This document shows, piece by piece, positions 20,484 to 32,246 of a stretch of DNA of 64,000 bases. The DNA lies in the NCBI RefSeq assembly GCF_029784135.1, contig NC_073745.1, positions 159,601,335-159,665,334 of the forward strand. The letters run 5' to 3'. Source of the DNA: Toxorhynchites rutilus septentrionalis. Lineage: Eukaryota > Arthropoda > Insecta > Diptera > Culicidae. Each line of letters opens with the position of its first letter. Position 1 is the first letter of the stretch. The position numbers and the translations under genes are program-made. A model generated the notes under the pieces. It was given only the letters and a program-made list of their open reading frames with translations. It did no database searches and had not been told where the DNA came from.

Positions 20484-22323
20484 TTCTAGTCCAGGGTCGA
20501 TATCGACCCCCTGTGGTCGATGGTTTTGTTGATGGTTGCTTTGCTTTTCTTAAATTTTCCGTCAATTTCATCTTTGACGCCTCTCCTTGAGCCGATACAT
20601 AGTTCTTTACTTTCAAAATAGAGTCCATCATTGTGGAAGCCAACCGATTTCAGAACTTGGTTTTGTTGGCATTGTGAAGCGAGAATATTCACTCAACACA
20701 CGCTGATGAATGTGGAACCAACAAAATGTGGAACTTCAGCAGGAATGGAGAAGTAAGGTGAGCTTTAATATGGTTCAATATTCTTAAATATCAAGCTTCA
20801 TGACTCAACGATAAAAAAAAAACAAAGTTTATCAGTAAGAAGGTAGACAGGGAAAATGAACTGTAATTAATTTAACATTTAAATTTGAATTTGAAAATAT
20901 ATCTATAAATTCTGTATCTTTGCAGAAAATCTGTAATTCTGTACCTGAAATTTGACGAAAAATGTGTAGAATACAATACATATATTCTGTATATGTGGCA
21001 ACCCTGAGAATGACTAATATCTTAGTAGAAAATATTATTGCTGTACAGGCTGGAGAGTGATCATTTCAAGTGTTCGGAATATGAGTCTGTTCGGAATATG
21101 AGCCAAAACTGTATATGTTTATTTAGTTCTATGATGAAAACTAAACAGTTTTAAAAATCAGGTTAAAAAAACCAGAGGTGCAAGATCGTGTAATCAACAA
21201 AAAAAAAATAATAAATAGAAAATGGTGTTCAAGACAAGACCGCATTGGGAATAACTCGATTTTTTTTGCGCAGACAGGTCAAACTGTGCTATTAGAATGG
21301 CGGATGAAATTGACGAAGTTCGCTAGTCGGTTCGATTTTGCAGAATGATTCCTCGCCGTTCAAGCCTAGCCAGGTATTATACTTAGCAATTTTTGTAAAT
21401 GTGCGTGCAGATCTTGCCTTTTTGTTGACATTTCCGCTTGAACCTCCGATTTGCGATGCCATTTCGGAGTAATTTCAGAAATAACTAATTAAGCAAGGCT
21501 CTGTACATTTTTATTGGGATACTAGCTGACCCGGCAAACTTCGTCCCGCCCAAAATTTGTGTTTTGTTATCAATACCTTCAAATATCCACGTTTTCTTAC
21601 TATGAGCAAGTTCATGAATCCAATCGCAGAACTGTTCATTGATTGATCTTTTAATCGATCCCGTTGAATTTACCTTTTACTATAAAATTCCAAGTATTTC
21701 TAACAAAACTCATCATTTTAATATCGGCTTATTTTAAGACACAATACTCGTTCAAGATTTTTCAATCACATGTTTCTCCGTTACATGGAATAAATGTTTT
21801 ATACAGAAAATATGATAGAATAAAGACAACCCTAAATCGTTAAATTCCTTCCTCGAGTTCTGCTCTTATCAACACATCCGGCGGTCCTATTTTTGGTATA
21901 GATAGAAGAAGATATAGGAGTGCGTTTCATCAGACTAAAATCCATTTCCAGTTTCGAACAAAGATCAATTTCGCTAGCACAAACATCAAATGGACTAACA
22001 GCCCCAGTCACTATGTGATTGTAGAACATATGGTAATACAATTTTCCGAACTTTCCCATTTTCCTTCAGAGTTTTCCGAAAATTTTCAATTGTCATGTTT
22101 GGTTGGAATATGCCCTTCCCCCTTAGAGAAGAGGGAGGAGTATCCAACCACTGTAGTAACATTTATTGCACCCTAAAACCGCCACATGCCAAATTTGGTT
22201 TCATTTGCTTGAATAAGTCTCGAGTAATGCAGAAATTTGTGTATCATTTGTATGGCAGCCCCTTCTTAGAGAGGGGGGTGGAGAGTCTAACCACTATAGA
22301 ATCATTTATTGCCCCCTAAAACC

Positions 22324-22597
22324 TTCTTCTTCTTCTTCAATGGCACTAACGTTCCTAGAGGAACTTCGCCGTCTCAACGTAGTATTACTTGCGTCATTTT
22401 TATTAGTACTTAGTTGAGATTTCTATGCCAAGTAACACGCCTTGAATGCATTCTGAGTGGCAAGCTCTAGAATACGCGTGATCACAGTGCAAGTCGGAGG
22501 AAATTTCTTTGACGAAAAATTCCCCCGACCAGAACGGGAATCGAACCCGAACACCCGGCATGTTAGTTGTGACGCTAACCACTCGGCCAAGGGAGCA
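22324..22597 (-). mobile_element. tRNA-derived SINE (Feilai-like, tentative)
   Basis: On the minus strand the head reads like a tRNA gene: an A box TGGCCGAGTGGTTAGCG and a B box GGGTTCGATTCCC 30-40 nt apart. The 3' end is a (GAA)n tail (plus-strand TTCTTCTTCTTC). CCCCCTAAAACC occurs at 22312-22323 and 22607-22618 as the target duplication, with a few extra bases at the head side. It is not a tRNA gene, because it has no acceptor stem and is linked to a SINE body. Confidence 0.8.
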
Positions 22598-22808
22598 CCC
22601 CCTAAACCCCCTAAAACCTCCATATGCCAAATTTCGTTTGATTTGCTTGATTAATTCCCGAGTAATGTAGAAATTTGTTTTAATTTGTACGGCAGCCCCC
22701 CCTTAGAGAAGCGGGAGGGGTCTCAAACTATCACGAAAACCTTCCTCGGCCCCAAAAACCCCTACATACCAAGACAGACAGACAGACAGACAGAAATCCA
22801 TTTTTATA

Positions 22809-23061
22809 TTGGGTTGGGGAAAAAGAAATGTCGTATATTGTCAATATATGGCAACACTTGAACATATCTTGTGTTGTACTTATCGCATCGGGTCATACTA
22901 TACGGCTATTTAAAGACGATAATCTGTGCTACAAGTGTCGTTTTGACAATGTTGTGATTGTCCTTTTCAGTCTCAAGTTATAACGCGTCAAAGATGGAGT
23001 CCACCAAGCAAGATATTCGCCATATTTTACGCCATACGACATTTCTTTTTCCCCAACCCAA
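22809..23061. mobile_element. mariner MITE (253 bp)
   Basis: Perfect terminal inverted repeats of about 28 bp start TTGGGTTGGGGAAAAAGAAA at both ends, with TA duplicated at 22807-22808 and 23062-23063. Near the right end ATGGAGTCCACCAAGCAAGA encodes the start of a mariner transposase (MESTKQDIRHILR), so this is a deletion derivative of a full element. Confidence 0.92.
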
Positions 23062-23306
23062 TATATAGATGGAAAATGAACAGCCACAACATTCCTGACA
23101 ATTCAATGGCAATGAATAAATGTGAATGAAGTCTCATAATTCGAACTTTTAAGAAAGCTCAGATAGAACAGAATGAATATGAATGAACACATATGTAAAT
23201 TTGTTTGACGTCGAATGAATGACAGCAGTGTCGAAAAACGAAATAAACGCGTTACGCTGATGAAAATATATTTCCAATATTTCTTAACAAGTTCAATATT
23301 TCCAAG

Positions 23307-23569
23307 CCCTGATGAGGACTGATACCAGAGGAGAATCGATCGATGCTCCATCAATGGTTGGTCGTCATCGGGGTTTTACAGCTCACTCAAAGTTACAACT
23401 GCGTAAGGTACTGGACATTCACTGCGTGATTCACAGACAGCATTTAGTAGCAAAAAATCTGAGCCCTAGATCGCATCAATCTTTACTATATGTTATGAGT
23501 GCTATCAAAAATCTTCGAAGCAATTCTTTGAACACTCGTTTCGCAGACAGGCTCGCTCAGCTACGATGA
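23307..23569 (+). pseudogene. hAT transposase fragment
   Basis: A frame of about 85 codons reads DAPSMVGRHRGFTAHSKLQL, then HCVIHRQHLVAKNLSPRSHQ and MSAIKNLRSNSLNTRF. These match the ZBED5/Zaphod-type hAT transposase core ('DGAPSM-G---GF' and 'HC-IHR--L--K'). The zinc-finger N-terminus and the C-terminal dimerisation domain are absent, and no start codon context is preserved. Confidence 0.75.
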
Positions 23570-23875
23570 AATATTTACTCGGTTACTTCTACACGCTGGA
23601 GTTTGCTGACTACCAAGAGTCTCTTGCATAGCAAGATCAGCTTTTTTGAATTTGTGTTTCAGCTGAAACAATATCAATAATGTCGGTCTTTCTGACAAAA
23701 CCTTCAAAACAAAATTTGAGCAGAAGAGAATATTCACAGTTTCCGCATTTGTCAAAATAGGATAGGATTTCAAAGAAATTTGGCTATGGGGGTCTAAGGT
23801 ATGACTTAATTCTGGAAAAGGGGTCTCTTGCCCAAATGAGTTTGAGAACCCCTGTTCTAGTCGAAGATGTCAAAA

Positions 23876-24340
23876 TTTGAATTCTTTGAAACCCGAAAAA
23901 TCACTCCAAGAGAGTGGATTTTTGACAAAAACAAATCAAGATGACATTTGCACGTGTAATATTTTTTTTCATAGATGACTGGTTTATTGGTTTTAATTTG
24001 ATATGTCGATCATAATTTTTTTTAAAAGTCATTTTTGGAAAATTGAAAAATTATAACCACAAAAACGAAAAAGACATCTTGCTGATTTTTGTATATATTA
24101 TGTAAAAAACCTCAGCTTTCTAGAAAAAATACAGAAAAATATAGCGCCCTTGGTCCCGAGACCATGTAAACTTTAAAAAAGAACAAACACAACCAATAAT
24201 TGCGAAAACAAGACCCTTTTTTTTCAAGGTTGATTTTTTTTAAAAAAAAGACTAGTTCATTGGTTTTGATTTGATATGTCGATCATCTGAATCGATGCAG
24301 TGGTTCTAAAGTTAGGAATGTTATAAAAATATCATTTTCG
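23876..24340 (-). repeat. Dispersed repeat DR1, degenerate copies
   Basis: Contains GATTTGATATGTCGATCATC with TGAATCGATGCAGTGG, and GGTCCCGAGACCATGTAAAC. Both also occur, inverted, in the copy split across 59990-60291 and 63755-64000. No coding capacity. Confidence 0.5.
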
Positions 24341-25088
24341 AAACAAAGGGGAAAAAGTTGATTATTGTAAATGTGCACTCTAATGATTAGCATGGAATGG
24401 TTGATTCACCTTTCGATATTTTTGAATATATTATTTTTATTGAAAAACTTTTTCAATTCAACAAATTTTAATATATAGTGGTGCGATGTCGAACTCTCAT
24501 GAAGATATGCTATTTTAAAAAATTATAAAATTTTTATATTTTGATAAATCGTAACAATTTAAGAAAAGTTATATGAAAATGGAATCCACTTTCGATTCAA
24601 CATGAAAATTTATATAGAGCAATTACAAATGAAATCGACAAATAACAAAACATGAGTATTTTTGATTCGAATGAAAGCTTGTATTCCGTTTGTGCTGGAG
24701 GAAATATGAGTTTTCCACAGCATTTGGAAAATTTTGATTCAAGTGTATTTTTTGTAAAGGGTGTGTCGATTTTAGTAGGACAAATCTAAATGATAATTTA
24801 TATCTAAAAAACTATGAGTTGTACCGAAACAGTGTCTTAAAAAGAGTTATGGAGTATTGATGTTCAATGGTGAAAAGAATATACACTGAGAAAACAAATA
24901 GTATTCTTTTTTTATTAACGAAAAAAGCTTTAATTTGCAATATCTAAAATATGTATTTTTTTTTCATATGAAATAGACGTCATGTAGAAAATTTAAAAAA
25001 TCAGTCCAAGATAGTAAAACTATGTTCGACAAACTTTGTGGAACATCGATTTTTTATGAATTTTCGAAGCTTCGAATTTTTGTATGTT
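24341..25088. other. AT-rich intron sequence
   Basis: Nothing recognisable; long A/T runs only. Confidence 0.5.
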
Positions 25089-25527
25089 AACAATAATTTT
25101 TTACCTTCGGCTTAAGCTTCGAGTAACCGGTCATGTGCTGTGAGCGTCTCCGTTAAAGCAATGTTTTCGGTTACCGTTGGCTGTTATTTTTTTTATCGCC
25201 CGGGTGTGCTTTTTTCGCGCGTTTTCGCACTGTTCGAGTTATCGTAAAACGCAGTGTGAACTCGGAATTAGTGAGAAAAGCAGAATCATCAAAGCCTGCC
25301 AAGGCCAGCCGGCTTTCAGTTTTCGCCGATTTGTCGCCATCGCAATCGAAGTCGGACATCGGTGCTCAGTTGCACGCACACAATACCAGCGCGATTCGCT
25401 GCTCACTTACAGCAGTGTGAAGGAGAGCATCACTTCTTAGTGGTGTGTGATAGTGCCGAGCGCTCAAGCGCTCCGATTGAGAAGCAAGCAGCGGTTGCCA
25501 GTTCATCAGCACTGGGGTGCATTGTGA

Positions 25528-26983
25528 ATGGCAGAAGGAGGGGGAGGATCTCCAGATATGGAGATCTCTGATGATGACTCCCCTCTGGTTGAAAAAACTA
25601 ATAAAGGAACAACGAAGACACTTAAACGCGTTCCTACATCAGAGGATGTTTCGTCCGGGGACGAGTCTGCTAACTCTAGCAAGCCACCCACCTAAAAAAC
25701 CTGCAAATATCTCCTCTCCAACCCCCCTCGCTCCTACCCCAGCTCAGATTTCGCCTCCCCATCCTGTTGTCCCCGATCCCCTTCAATCCTCGTCATCTCC
25801 TTCTCCTCCTGTTGTCTTCTCTCCACGTGTCAAGGTCTATCCTGAAGATGCACCTGGAACTGGTCCGTGGGTTGTTTTCTTCAGGCCTAAGCCAAACGGA
25901 AAAGCACTTAATGTTATTCAGATCATGAAAGATCTGGCAAGATACTCCTCCGTGACAGAAATTTCGAAGGTTAGACCGACCAAACTGCGTGTTGTCGTAG
26001 CTGATTGGAAAGACGCAAACGGTATTGTCGTCGACCAGAGGTTTACCCTGGAATATCGTGTCTACGTGCCTTCCCATGACGTAGAAATCTCGGGGGTGAT
26101 AACCGAAACGGGTCTGACGTGCGAATCAATTATGGAAGGAGATGGCAGATTTAAAAAGCTGCTTTTGATTAGGGTTAAAATCTTAGAATGCCGACAACTC
26201 GGCAAAGTCTCCCAGGAAGGGAAAGAATCGAAATTTACGCCGTCCGACTCGTTTAGAGTCACTTTTGCTGGCTCCGCCCTCCCTGACTACGTTATGGTGG
26301 ACAAATTGAGGCTACCGCTGCGACTCTTCGTGCCAAAGCCCATGACTTGCTTGAAATGCAAATCAGTTGGTCACACAGCAGCTTACTGCGCCAACAAGGA
26401 GCGCTGTGCCACTTGCGGAGAGCAACATGTGGACAAATCCTGCAGTGCGATTGAGCAAAAGTGTCCATATTGCGGAGGAACTCCGCACGTGCTCTCGGCT
26501 TGTGAAACTTACAAGAGTCGCTGGGAGAAGCAGAAGCGCTCTTTAAAGGAACGCTCGAAGCGCACTTTTGCGGAAATTTTGAAGGGCGCTTCTCCATTGG
26601 TCCAACAGCAACAACCTTTAACCGCAAACAATGTCTTCGCTTCGCTGCCAGTTGACGAAATGGAAGCGGATACAGCTAACGAGGGCACACCGTACATCTT
26701 CCAAGGGAATCCCCGGCGCAAAAATGTGACCACTCCCAAAGTTCAAGGACAAGCCCCTCCGGTTATACCCTCTGTTAGCATGCCTAAAAAATCGAGTGCA
26801 GCGGACAAGCAAAATCAGGTTCCTCCTGGCTTCCGTGGGAATAATTCACCTTCGAACGACCCAGCACTCGAAGGGACATCAAAAACCCCAACTGTCCCTA
26901 TTTTACCGTCAAGTTCAACTTCCCAATCGGGATTTATAAAGTTGACTGACCTTGTGGCTCAAATCTTCACATGCTTTAATGTT
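25528..26983 (+). pseudogene. ORF1 (gag-like nucleic-acid-binding protein) of the I-like LINE, 5' part
   Basis: The likely start is ATG 25528 (MAEGGGGSPDMEISDDDSPL). That frame stops at TAA 25693, and the rest of the protein runs one frame over, so one base was gained near 25687. The remainder shows a Pro/Ser-rich linker, a conserved RNA-binding-like region (RYSSVTEISKVRPTKLRVVV onward) and three zinc knuckles: CLKCKSVGHTAAYC, CATCGEQHVDKSC and CPYCGGTPHVLSAC. The R1-clade LINE cuts in at 26983. The last 37 codons resume at 32847 and end at TAA 32958-32960. That stop overlaps the ORF2 start ATG 32953 by 8 nt. ORF1p binds the element RNA in such LINEs. Confidence 0.85.
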
Positions 26984-27275
26984 TTTTTTTTTTTTTTTTT
27001 TTATAGAGGTGAGGAACGCTCTTCCAGCATTATCTGGGAAGGGATAACCCAGACGTCGAGTGGGGATCGCACCCACAAAAACCAAGCCCTCTACTCGTAG
27101 CCTCATTCCCCCCGGGACCACATCTAGGCGACTACTTCAGGGGGCGGCTGTGCTCATGCACTTCACGAGTTTTCAACGCTAACTAGCGTTGATCCTTCCC
27201 TTTTTCTCTATACATCTCATTTACTTTTCCGTTGTACTCCGCCACGCACATCCGCAGCACAGGCTTCTTTTACCC

Positions 27276-27870
27276 GTCGAGACGTGTACCGATTAGGAAT
27301 TGCCCTCCAACTTGACGCGCAACCCGTCACAGTCACCCTCGCGGGGTTTCTCACCTGTCGAGACGTGAACCGATTAGGAAGCGCCCTCCATCTTGACGCG
27401 CGCCCCGTCACAGCCACCCTCGCAGAATTTCTCTTCCCAACGGAGCGCCGATTAGGCAGTGCCCTCCAACATAACGCGCACTCCGTCACAGCAACTCTCG
27501 TGGGGGTACCCACCGATTTGATGATGCTCTCCTAGGCTCTCGCTCCGCCGAAACGACCCTCGCAATGTTCCTCTCTCAATCCACCAACAGGCATTGCCAG
27601 CATTTTCTTGACCCTGCTCTCCAGATTCCGCTTTCCCGTCGAGACGTGTACCGATTAGGAATTGCCCTCCAGCTTGACGCGCAACCCGTCACAGTCACCC
27701 TCGCGGGGTTTCTCACCTGTCGAGACGTGAACCGATTAGGAAGCGCCCTCCAACTTGACGCGCGCCCCGTCACAGCCACCCTCGCAGGATTTCTCTCCCA
27801 ACGGAGCGCCGATTAGGCAGTGCCCTCCAACATAACGCGCACTCCGTCACAACGACTCTCGTGGGGTACT
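27276..27870 (-). repeat. Tandem repeats in the R1-clade 3' UTR
   Basis: Six imperfect units of 77-81 bp built on ACCGATTAGGAA..GCCCTCCAACTTGACGCGC and CGTCACAG..ACCCTCGC. They form two blocks of three (27276-27520 and 27638-27870), the blocks being 362 bp apart and very similar, so a three-unit block was itself duplicated. Confidence 0.88.
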
Positions 27871-27910
27871 ACACTTTGCAACAGCCCTCGCATTTGTTCC
27901 TCTTCTATGG

Positions 27911-30868
27911 TCAGGGGTTATTACTACGCTGGTCGGCCCTCCACATCCGCTGTAGCTCGGACATGATGTGTATGATTACACTGTTCACAGCGTTCCAGGT
28001 GCCCTCGTCGCGACACATTTTCTCTACTATGTTCCCGGCATGAAGGGCAGGCAGCCCCTCGCGTCTTGCGGTGAACCTGGGACACACAAATACCACGTGT
28101 TCTGGTGTTTCCTCCACATCTTCACACTCCGGACAGAGTGGCGACGTTGCGTGCCCGAACCGGTGCAAATATTGCCTGAAGCAGCCATGTCCAGACAGGA
28201 ACTGTGTCAGATGAAAATTCACCTCCCCGTGCTTCCTGTTCAGCCAGGTCGATAGTACCGGTATGAGCCCATACGTCCACCTGCCTTTCTCCGCCGTGTC
28301 CCATTCCTGCTGCCACTTCAAGAGTGATTCTACTCTCGCTGTTTTCCGGATACCCCTGATTTCCTTTCGTCTGTAGCACTCTCTGTCTTCCGCCAGAGTG
28401 ATGCCAATAGGGATCATGCCGGCGATAACGCAGACTGCCTCCAACGAGATCGTCCTATACGCGCTCGCAACTCGCATCGCCATGAGCCGAAACGTACGGT
28501 CCAGTTTTCTACGATTCCGGTGGGTTTCGAGAGCCGCCGACCAGGCTGGTGCTCCGTACCGCAGTATGGACGAGGATACAGCAGCCAGGAGACGCCTTTT
28601 GCTACTGCAAGGTCCTGCGTTATTCGGCATTATTCTCGCTATCGCGCTAATGGACTTCTCTGCTTTTTCGCAGACTCAGTCGACGTGGTTGTTGAAATTC
28701 AGCCGGTCGTCGATCATAACTCCCAAGTATTTCAACCTACACTTAGAAGTTATCACGTGTTCCCCGACTGTGATTTCCGCTCGCTGCACGGCTTTGCAGT
28801 TACTCACCAACAATACTTCCGTTTTATTATGAGCAATCTGCAGTTTCGCTGCTTGCATCCAGTTCCCTACTGAGACGATGGACTCGGTTGCAAGCATCTT
28901 CACCTCTTCGAGTGTCTCACCTGCCACTGTGAGAGCGATATCATCCGCGAAGCCCACGATCTCCACGCCTTTGGGAAGATTCAGATTCAGTACTCCGTTA
29001 TATATTACGTTCCAGAGCGTTGGGCCCAGGATAGAGCCTTGTGGTACTCCGGCCGTTATATTCAACGTTGTCTGCCCCGTGCTCGTCTCGTAGACTAGGA
29101 CGCGGTTCTGGAAGTAGCTTCCTAGAATTCTGCACAGGTACCCAGGAACCTTCATACAGTGTAGGGACTCGGCAATGGCTTCCCAGCTAGCGCTGTTGAA
29201 AGCATTCCTCACGTCGATCGTTACTATAGCACAATGTCGGTCGCCCTTCCGCTTTTGCTGTGACGCCTTCTCTGCCTTTTCAACCACTGTCCGGATAGCA
29301 TCAATGGTGGACCTACCTTTCCGGAATCCAAACTGCATCTTTGACAGACCATGGTCACTCTCCGTACATTTCGTCAGTCTGTTGAGGATAATCCTTTCCA
29401 AGAGTTTCCCAAGAGTATCCAGCAGGCATATAGGCCTATAGGATGTTGGTACCCCCGGGGGCTTTCCTGGTTTTGGCAGCAACACTAACTTTTGGATCTT
29501 CCATTTCTTAGGAAAGTGACCATCATCCAGGCATTTCTGTAGCACTATCCTGAAAATGTCCGGGAACGCCTGAATCGCCGTTTTCAAGGCCGCGTTGGGG
29601 ATTCCGTCGGGGCCGGGCGCTTTGTTTACCTGCAGTCTCTTCGCCACTGCTACCAGTTCTTCACTGGAAACTTGAGAACGTTCGGTAGCTATTTCGGCGT
29701 ACGGTGTCGGTGGCCATATCGTAGGATCATGCATCGGAAATAAACCCTCCACAATGACCTTCAGCTTCTCGGGACACGATTCGACGGGCGTCACAGGTCC
29801 TCTGATCTTCGCCATCACGACTCGATACGCGTTGCCCCATGGGTTGGCATCTGCATCTCGGCACAGCTCCTTGAAACAGTTCGCTTTGCTCAGTGTAATT
29901 CCCCGTTTCAAGGCGGCTCTAGCTGCTCGGTACACCGTATTTCGTTCCTCTCTATCAGCGCTATTTCGTGCTCTCTGAACGCGTCTTCTGGCTTGAAGAC
30001 AGCTAGCGCGAAGGTTGCGAAGAGAGTCGTTCCACCAGTAAGCTGGGAGTCTTCCATTTTTTGGTACAACTTTCCTCGGCATGGTAGTGTCGCATGCTCT
30101 CACCAGTAGATCTGTCAACTTTTCTGCGTTCCAATCTGAAGCTCCGCTAGCTAGACGAAGTGCTTCGACGAAAAGGTCATTGTCGAAAGCATTCGTCTTC
30201 CACTTCCGCTCACCGCTTGTTGTCCTCCGAACTAGCACGTGGTTTCGTTGACCGATTCTGTACCGGATCGCCTGGTGATCACTGTGCGTATACGACTCGC
30301 ACACTTTCCACTCCGTACTCGCCAACAGCGACGGACTGCAAAAAGTAACGTCGATGATGGATTCGCGCCCATCTTTCCGGAAAGTGCTAGTGGTACCTTC
30401 GTTCAGTAACGTTACTTCCAGTTTTGCTAGAGCTTCCAGTAGACTGTACCCTCTGATGTTGGTGCATCTACTTCCCCACTCCACCGCCCACGCGTTGAAG
30501 TCGCCTCCAATGACGATCGGTGTTCTACCGATTAGTTCCTCGGTCATTGCGTCTAGCATCTGGTGGAATTGCTCAGTTGTCCATCTCGGGGGTGCGTAGC
30601 AACTACACATGAAGATTCCATTAATTTTGGCGATTACGAAACCTTCATGTGAACCTCCAACCACTTCCTGGATAGGATATCTGCCCATCACCTGTATTGC
30701 AGCAATCCCTAAGCTATCCGTCGCCCAGCTGCCATTATCACGGGGTACTCGGTACGGCTCCGCTATGATTGCAACGTCGTATTTTGTCTCTGTTGTCGAC
30801 TGCCACAACAGTTGCTGAGCTGTGTTGCAATGGTTCAGATTGATCTGAATTATCTCCGTTACTGCGAT
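27911..30868 (-). pseudogene. ORF2 of the R1-clade LINE (endonuclease and reverse transcriptase), one nonsense codon
   Basis: The frame opens after an upstream TAA and shows EIIQINLNHCNTAQQLL, the usual R1 endonuclease start. The plausible start codon reads ATC (30868-30866) where ATG would be expected. Endonuclease motifs are IVIGGDFNAWAVEWGSR, RGYSLLEA and SDHQAIRY. RT motifs are YRPICLLDTLGKLLERII, FGFRKGRSTIDAI, VTIDVRNAFNSASW, TAGVPQGSILGPTLWN and EIVGFADDIALT (catalytic DD). One TGA at 28678-28676 interrupts the frame, which continues in phase to 27911. The C-terminal part has PLCPECEDVEETPEHVVFVC, the zinc-knuckle-like motif characteristic of R1. About 985 codons in total. It nicks DNA and copies its RNA in place. 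This copy is nearly intact. Confidence 0.88.
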
Positions 30869-32246
30869 TCTGCTAACGCCTTCTTATACGAGGGACACTT
30901 GAAGCTTCCTGTCGCATGGTCGCTGCCGTTCTCTGGTTTGCAGAGCAGGCATTTCGGTTGCTTCGTGCAGTCTCTCGCAACATGCCCTTTCTCACCGCAT
31001 CTCCTGCACAGTTCAGACCTGTCGGGGCCTGTGCAGCTTCTTGCCTGATGTCCAAAGCCCATGCACTGGAAGCATCTCTCCATCCGCTTGGCCACCCGGG
31101 GCACCATCTTCAGCGAGCAAACCGACCAGCCAACTTTTATTTTGGTCGTTTCTACCATCTTATTGGCTGCGACTGTTGAGAGCCGTATCGACGCCGTCTG
31201 CGTGCCACCATACGCCTTCCTTCCTGGTGTATTGTCCAGCTTACACTGTTCTATTAACTCGCGCCTTAACTCCTCGTCTGTCGTGATTTCGTCGAGATTT
31301 CTGCATTCGACCACTGGGATTCCTGGGATAGAGCCCTCACCTTCGCCTCCTCACCGAGCGACTTCGCAACCAGTTCCTTGAAGGCTGAACTTTTGACCGC
31401 CGGATCCCTCTTGAGCTCGAAGAGCATCTCTCCTTTCTGGGTGCGCCTGGTTTTCACCACATTCTCTCCCAGTTCTTTCAACTCCGGATCGTCTCTCACT
31501 TTCCGCAGGAGTGATGCGTAAGTCACTCCTTCCTTCACCTCGACGATCAGAGCATCTCCCTTACTTCGCTCGCGTCTGGGCTTGGTTTTTTTTGTCTCCT
31601 GCACACCTTTCTTCTTTTCTTTTTTCTTCTTCCGTTTCTCCGTCTGTTTTTCGACAGTTCGCCATCCACTGCCTTCACCTTCCTTTTTGTTTTCCAGGTT
31701 GTCATTTTTAACCTTCTTCAGGTCTTCTTCATCCCTTGGGGTATCCCTCTTCCTTTTGTCCGATCGTGGGTTTCGTGGCGTCTTAGGCGTCTCCTGTATC
31801 TCGACGGACATCTTCTCCCTTGCTTCAGCGAGTGCTTTTTCAACAACCTCTGCTCGCGTGATCATCTCCTTCTGTTCGCGGTCAGCAGCCGTAACGGCGG
31901 ATTTGATGCTTGTGACTAAATGTTTGATCTTAGTATGGACATTGTTTTTGTCCTTAATGAACTCGTAGAGCTCGTTCACTTTTTTCTTGACCTCCATCAA
32001 GCTTGACCTCCCGACCTGCAGCTCTTCTAAAGAAGTGGTGGTGTTGGCTTTATGCGTTAGCACTTGAATCAGGCTAGTCTCTCCTTGTTGTGGATGCTGT
32101 TGGTGTCCTATAGGATTCGCTATGGCTGCCTGGTTGCGAATTGGTGATCTTTGGAGCTTACCGCTCCTTGCGAACACGCTCGCCTCTCCCGTTGGTGTGT
32201 CTTCATTACCGTCGTTTCGTCTGTTAAATTGTTCGATGGTATTCAT
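30859..32246 (-). pseudogene. ORF1 (gag-like) of the R1-clade LINE, one frameshift
   Basis: It starts MNTIEQFNRRNDGNEDTPTG at 32246. The N-terminal half is a charged, coiled-coil-like region (EELQVGRSSLMEVKKKVNEL and following) and a Lys/Arg-rich stretch (EKRKKKKEKKKG), then a conserved domain (DALIVEVKEGVTYASLLRK). A frameshift near 31310 separates a second half starting VECRNLDEITTDEELRREL. The C-terminal zinc knuckles are CFQCMGFGHQARSC, CRRCGEKGHVARDC and a longer CLLCKP-H-C. The stop TAA at 30861-30859 overlaps the likely ORF2 start. The role is RNA binding in the ribonucleoprotein. Confidence 0.85.

Larger units (their letters stand above)
21522..23067 (-). mobile_element. Non-autonomous Helitron, with a SINE and a mariner MITE inside
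   Basis: Read on the minus strand it begins TCTATATAAAAATGGAT (split by the MITE) and ends GTTTGCCGGGTCAGCTAG. It lies between A and T of the host, exactly the Helitron rule (5' TC, 3' CTAG, no duplication). The interior is made of repeated units of about 140 bp with the phrases ATGCCAAATTTGGTTTCATTTGCTTGAT, TGCAGAAATTTGTGT and TGGCAGCCCCC. No Rep/helicase is encoded. Confidence 0.82.
20492..23854 (+). mobile_element. hAT element (ZBED5/Zaphod-like) carrying nested insertions
   Basis: An exact 8-bp duplication TTCTAGTC borders the element (20484-20491 and 23855-23862). The right end AGTTTGAGAACCCCTG is a typical hAT terminal repeat. The left end keeps CAGGG but then has a deletion relative to the sister copy at 53568. 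The last 70 bp match the right end of that sister copy. The interior contains a transposase relic at 23307-23569 and a Helitron insertion (21522-23067). Confidence 0.8.

Noticed and set aside
22530..22600. Apparent tRNA gene on the minus strand (A and B boxes)
   Set aside because: No paired acceptor stem or cloverleaf ends, and it is attached to a SINE body with (GAA)n tail and TSD.
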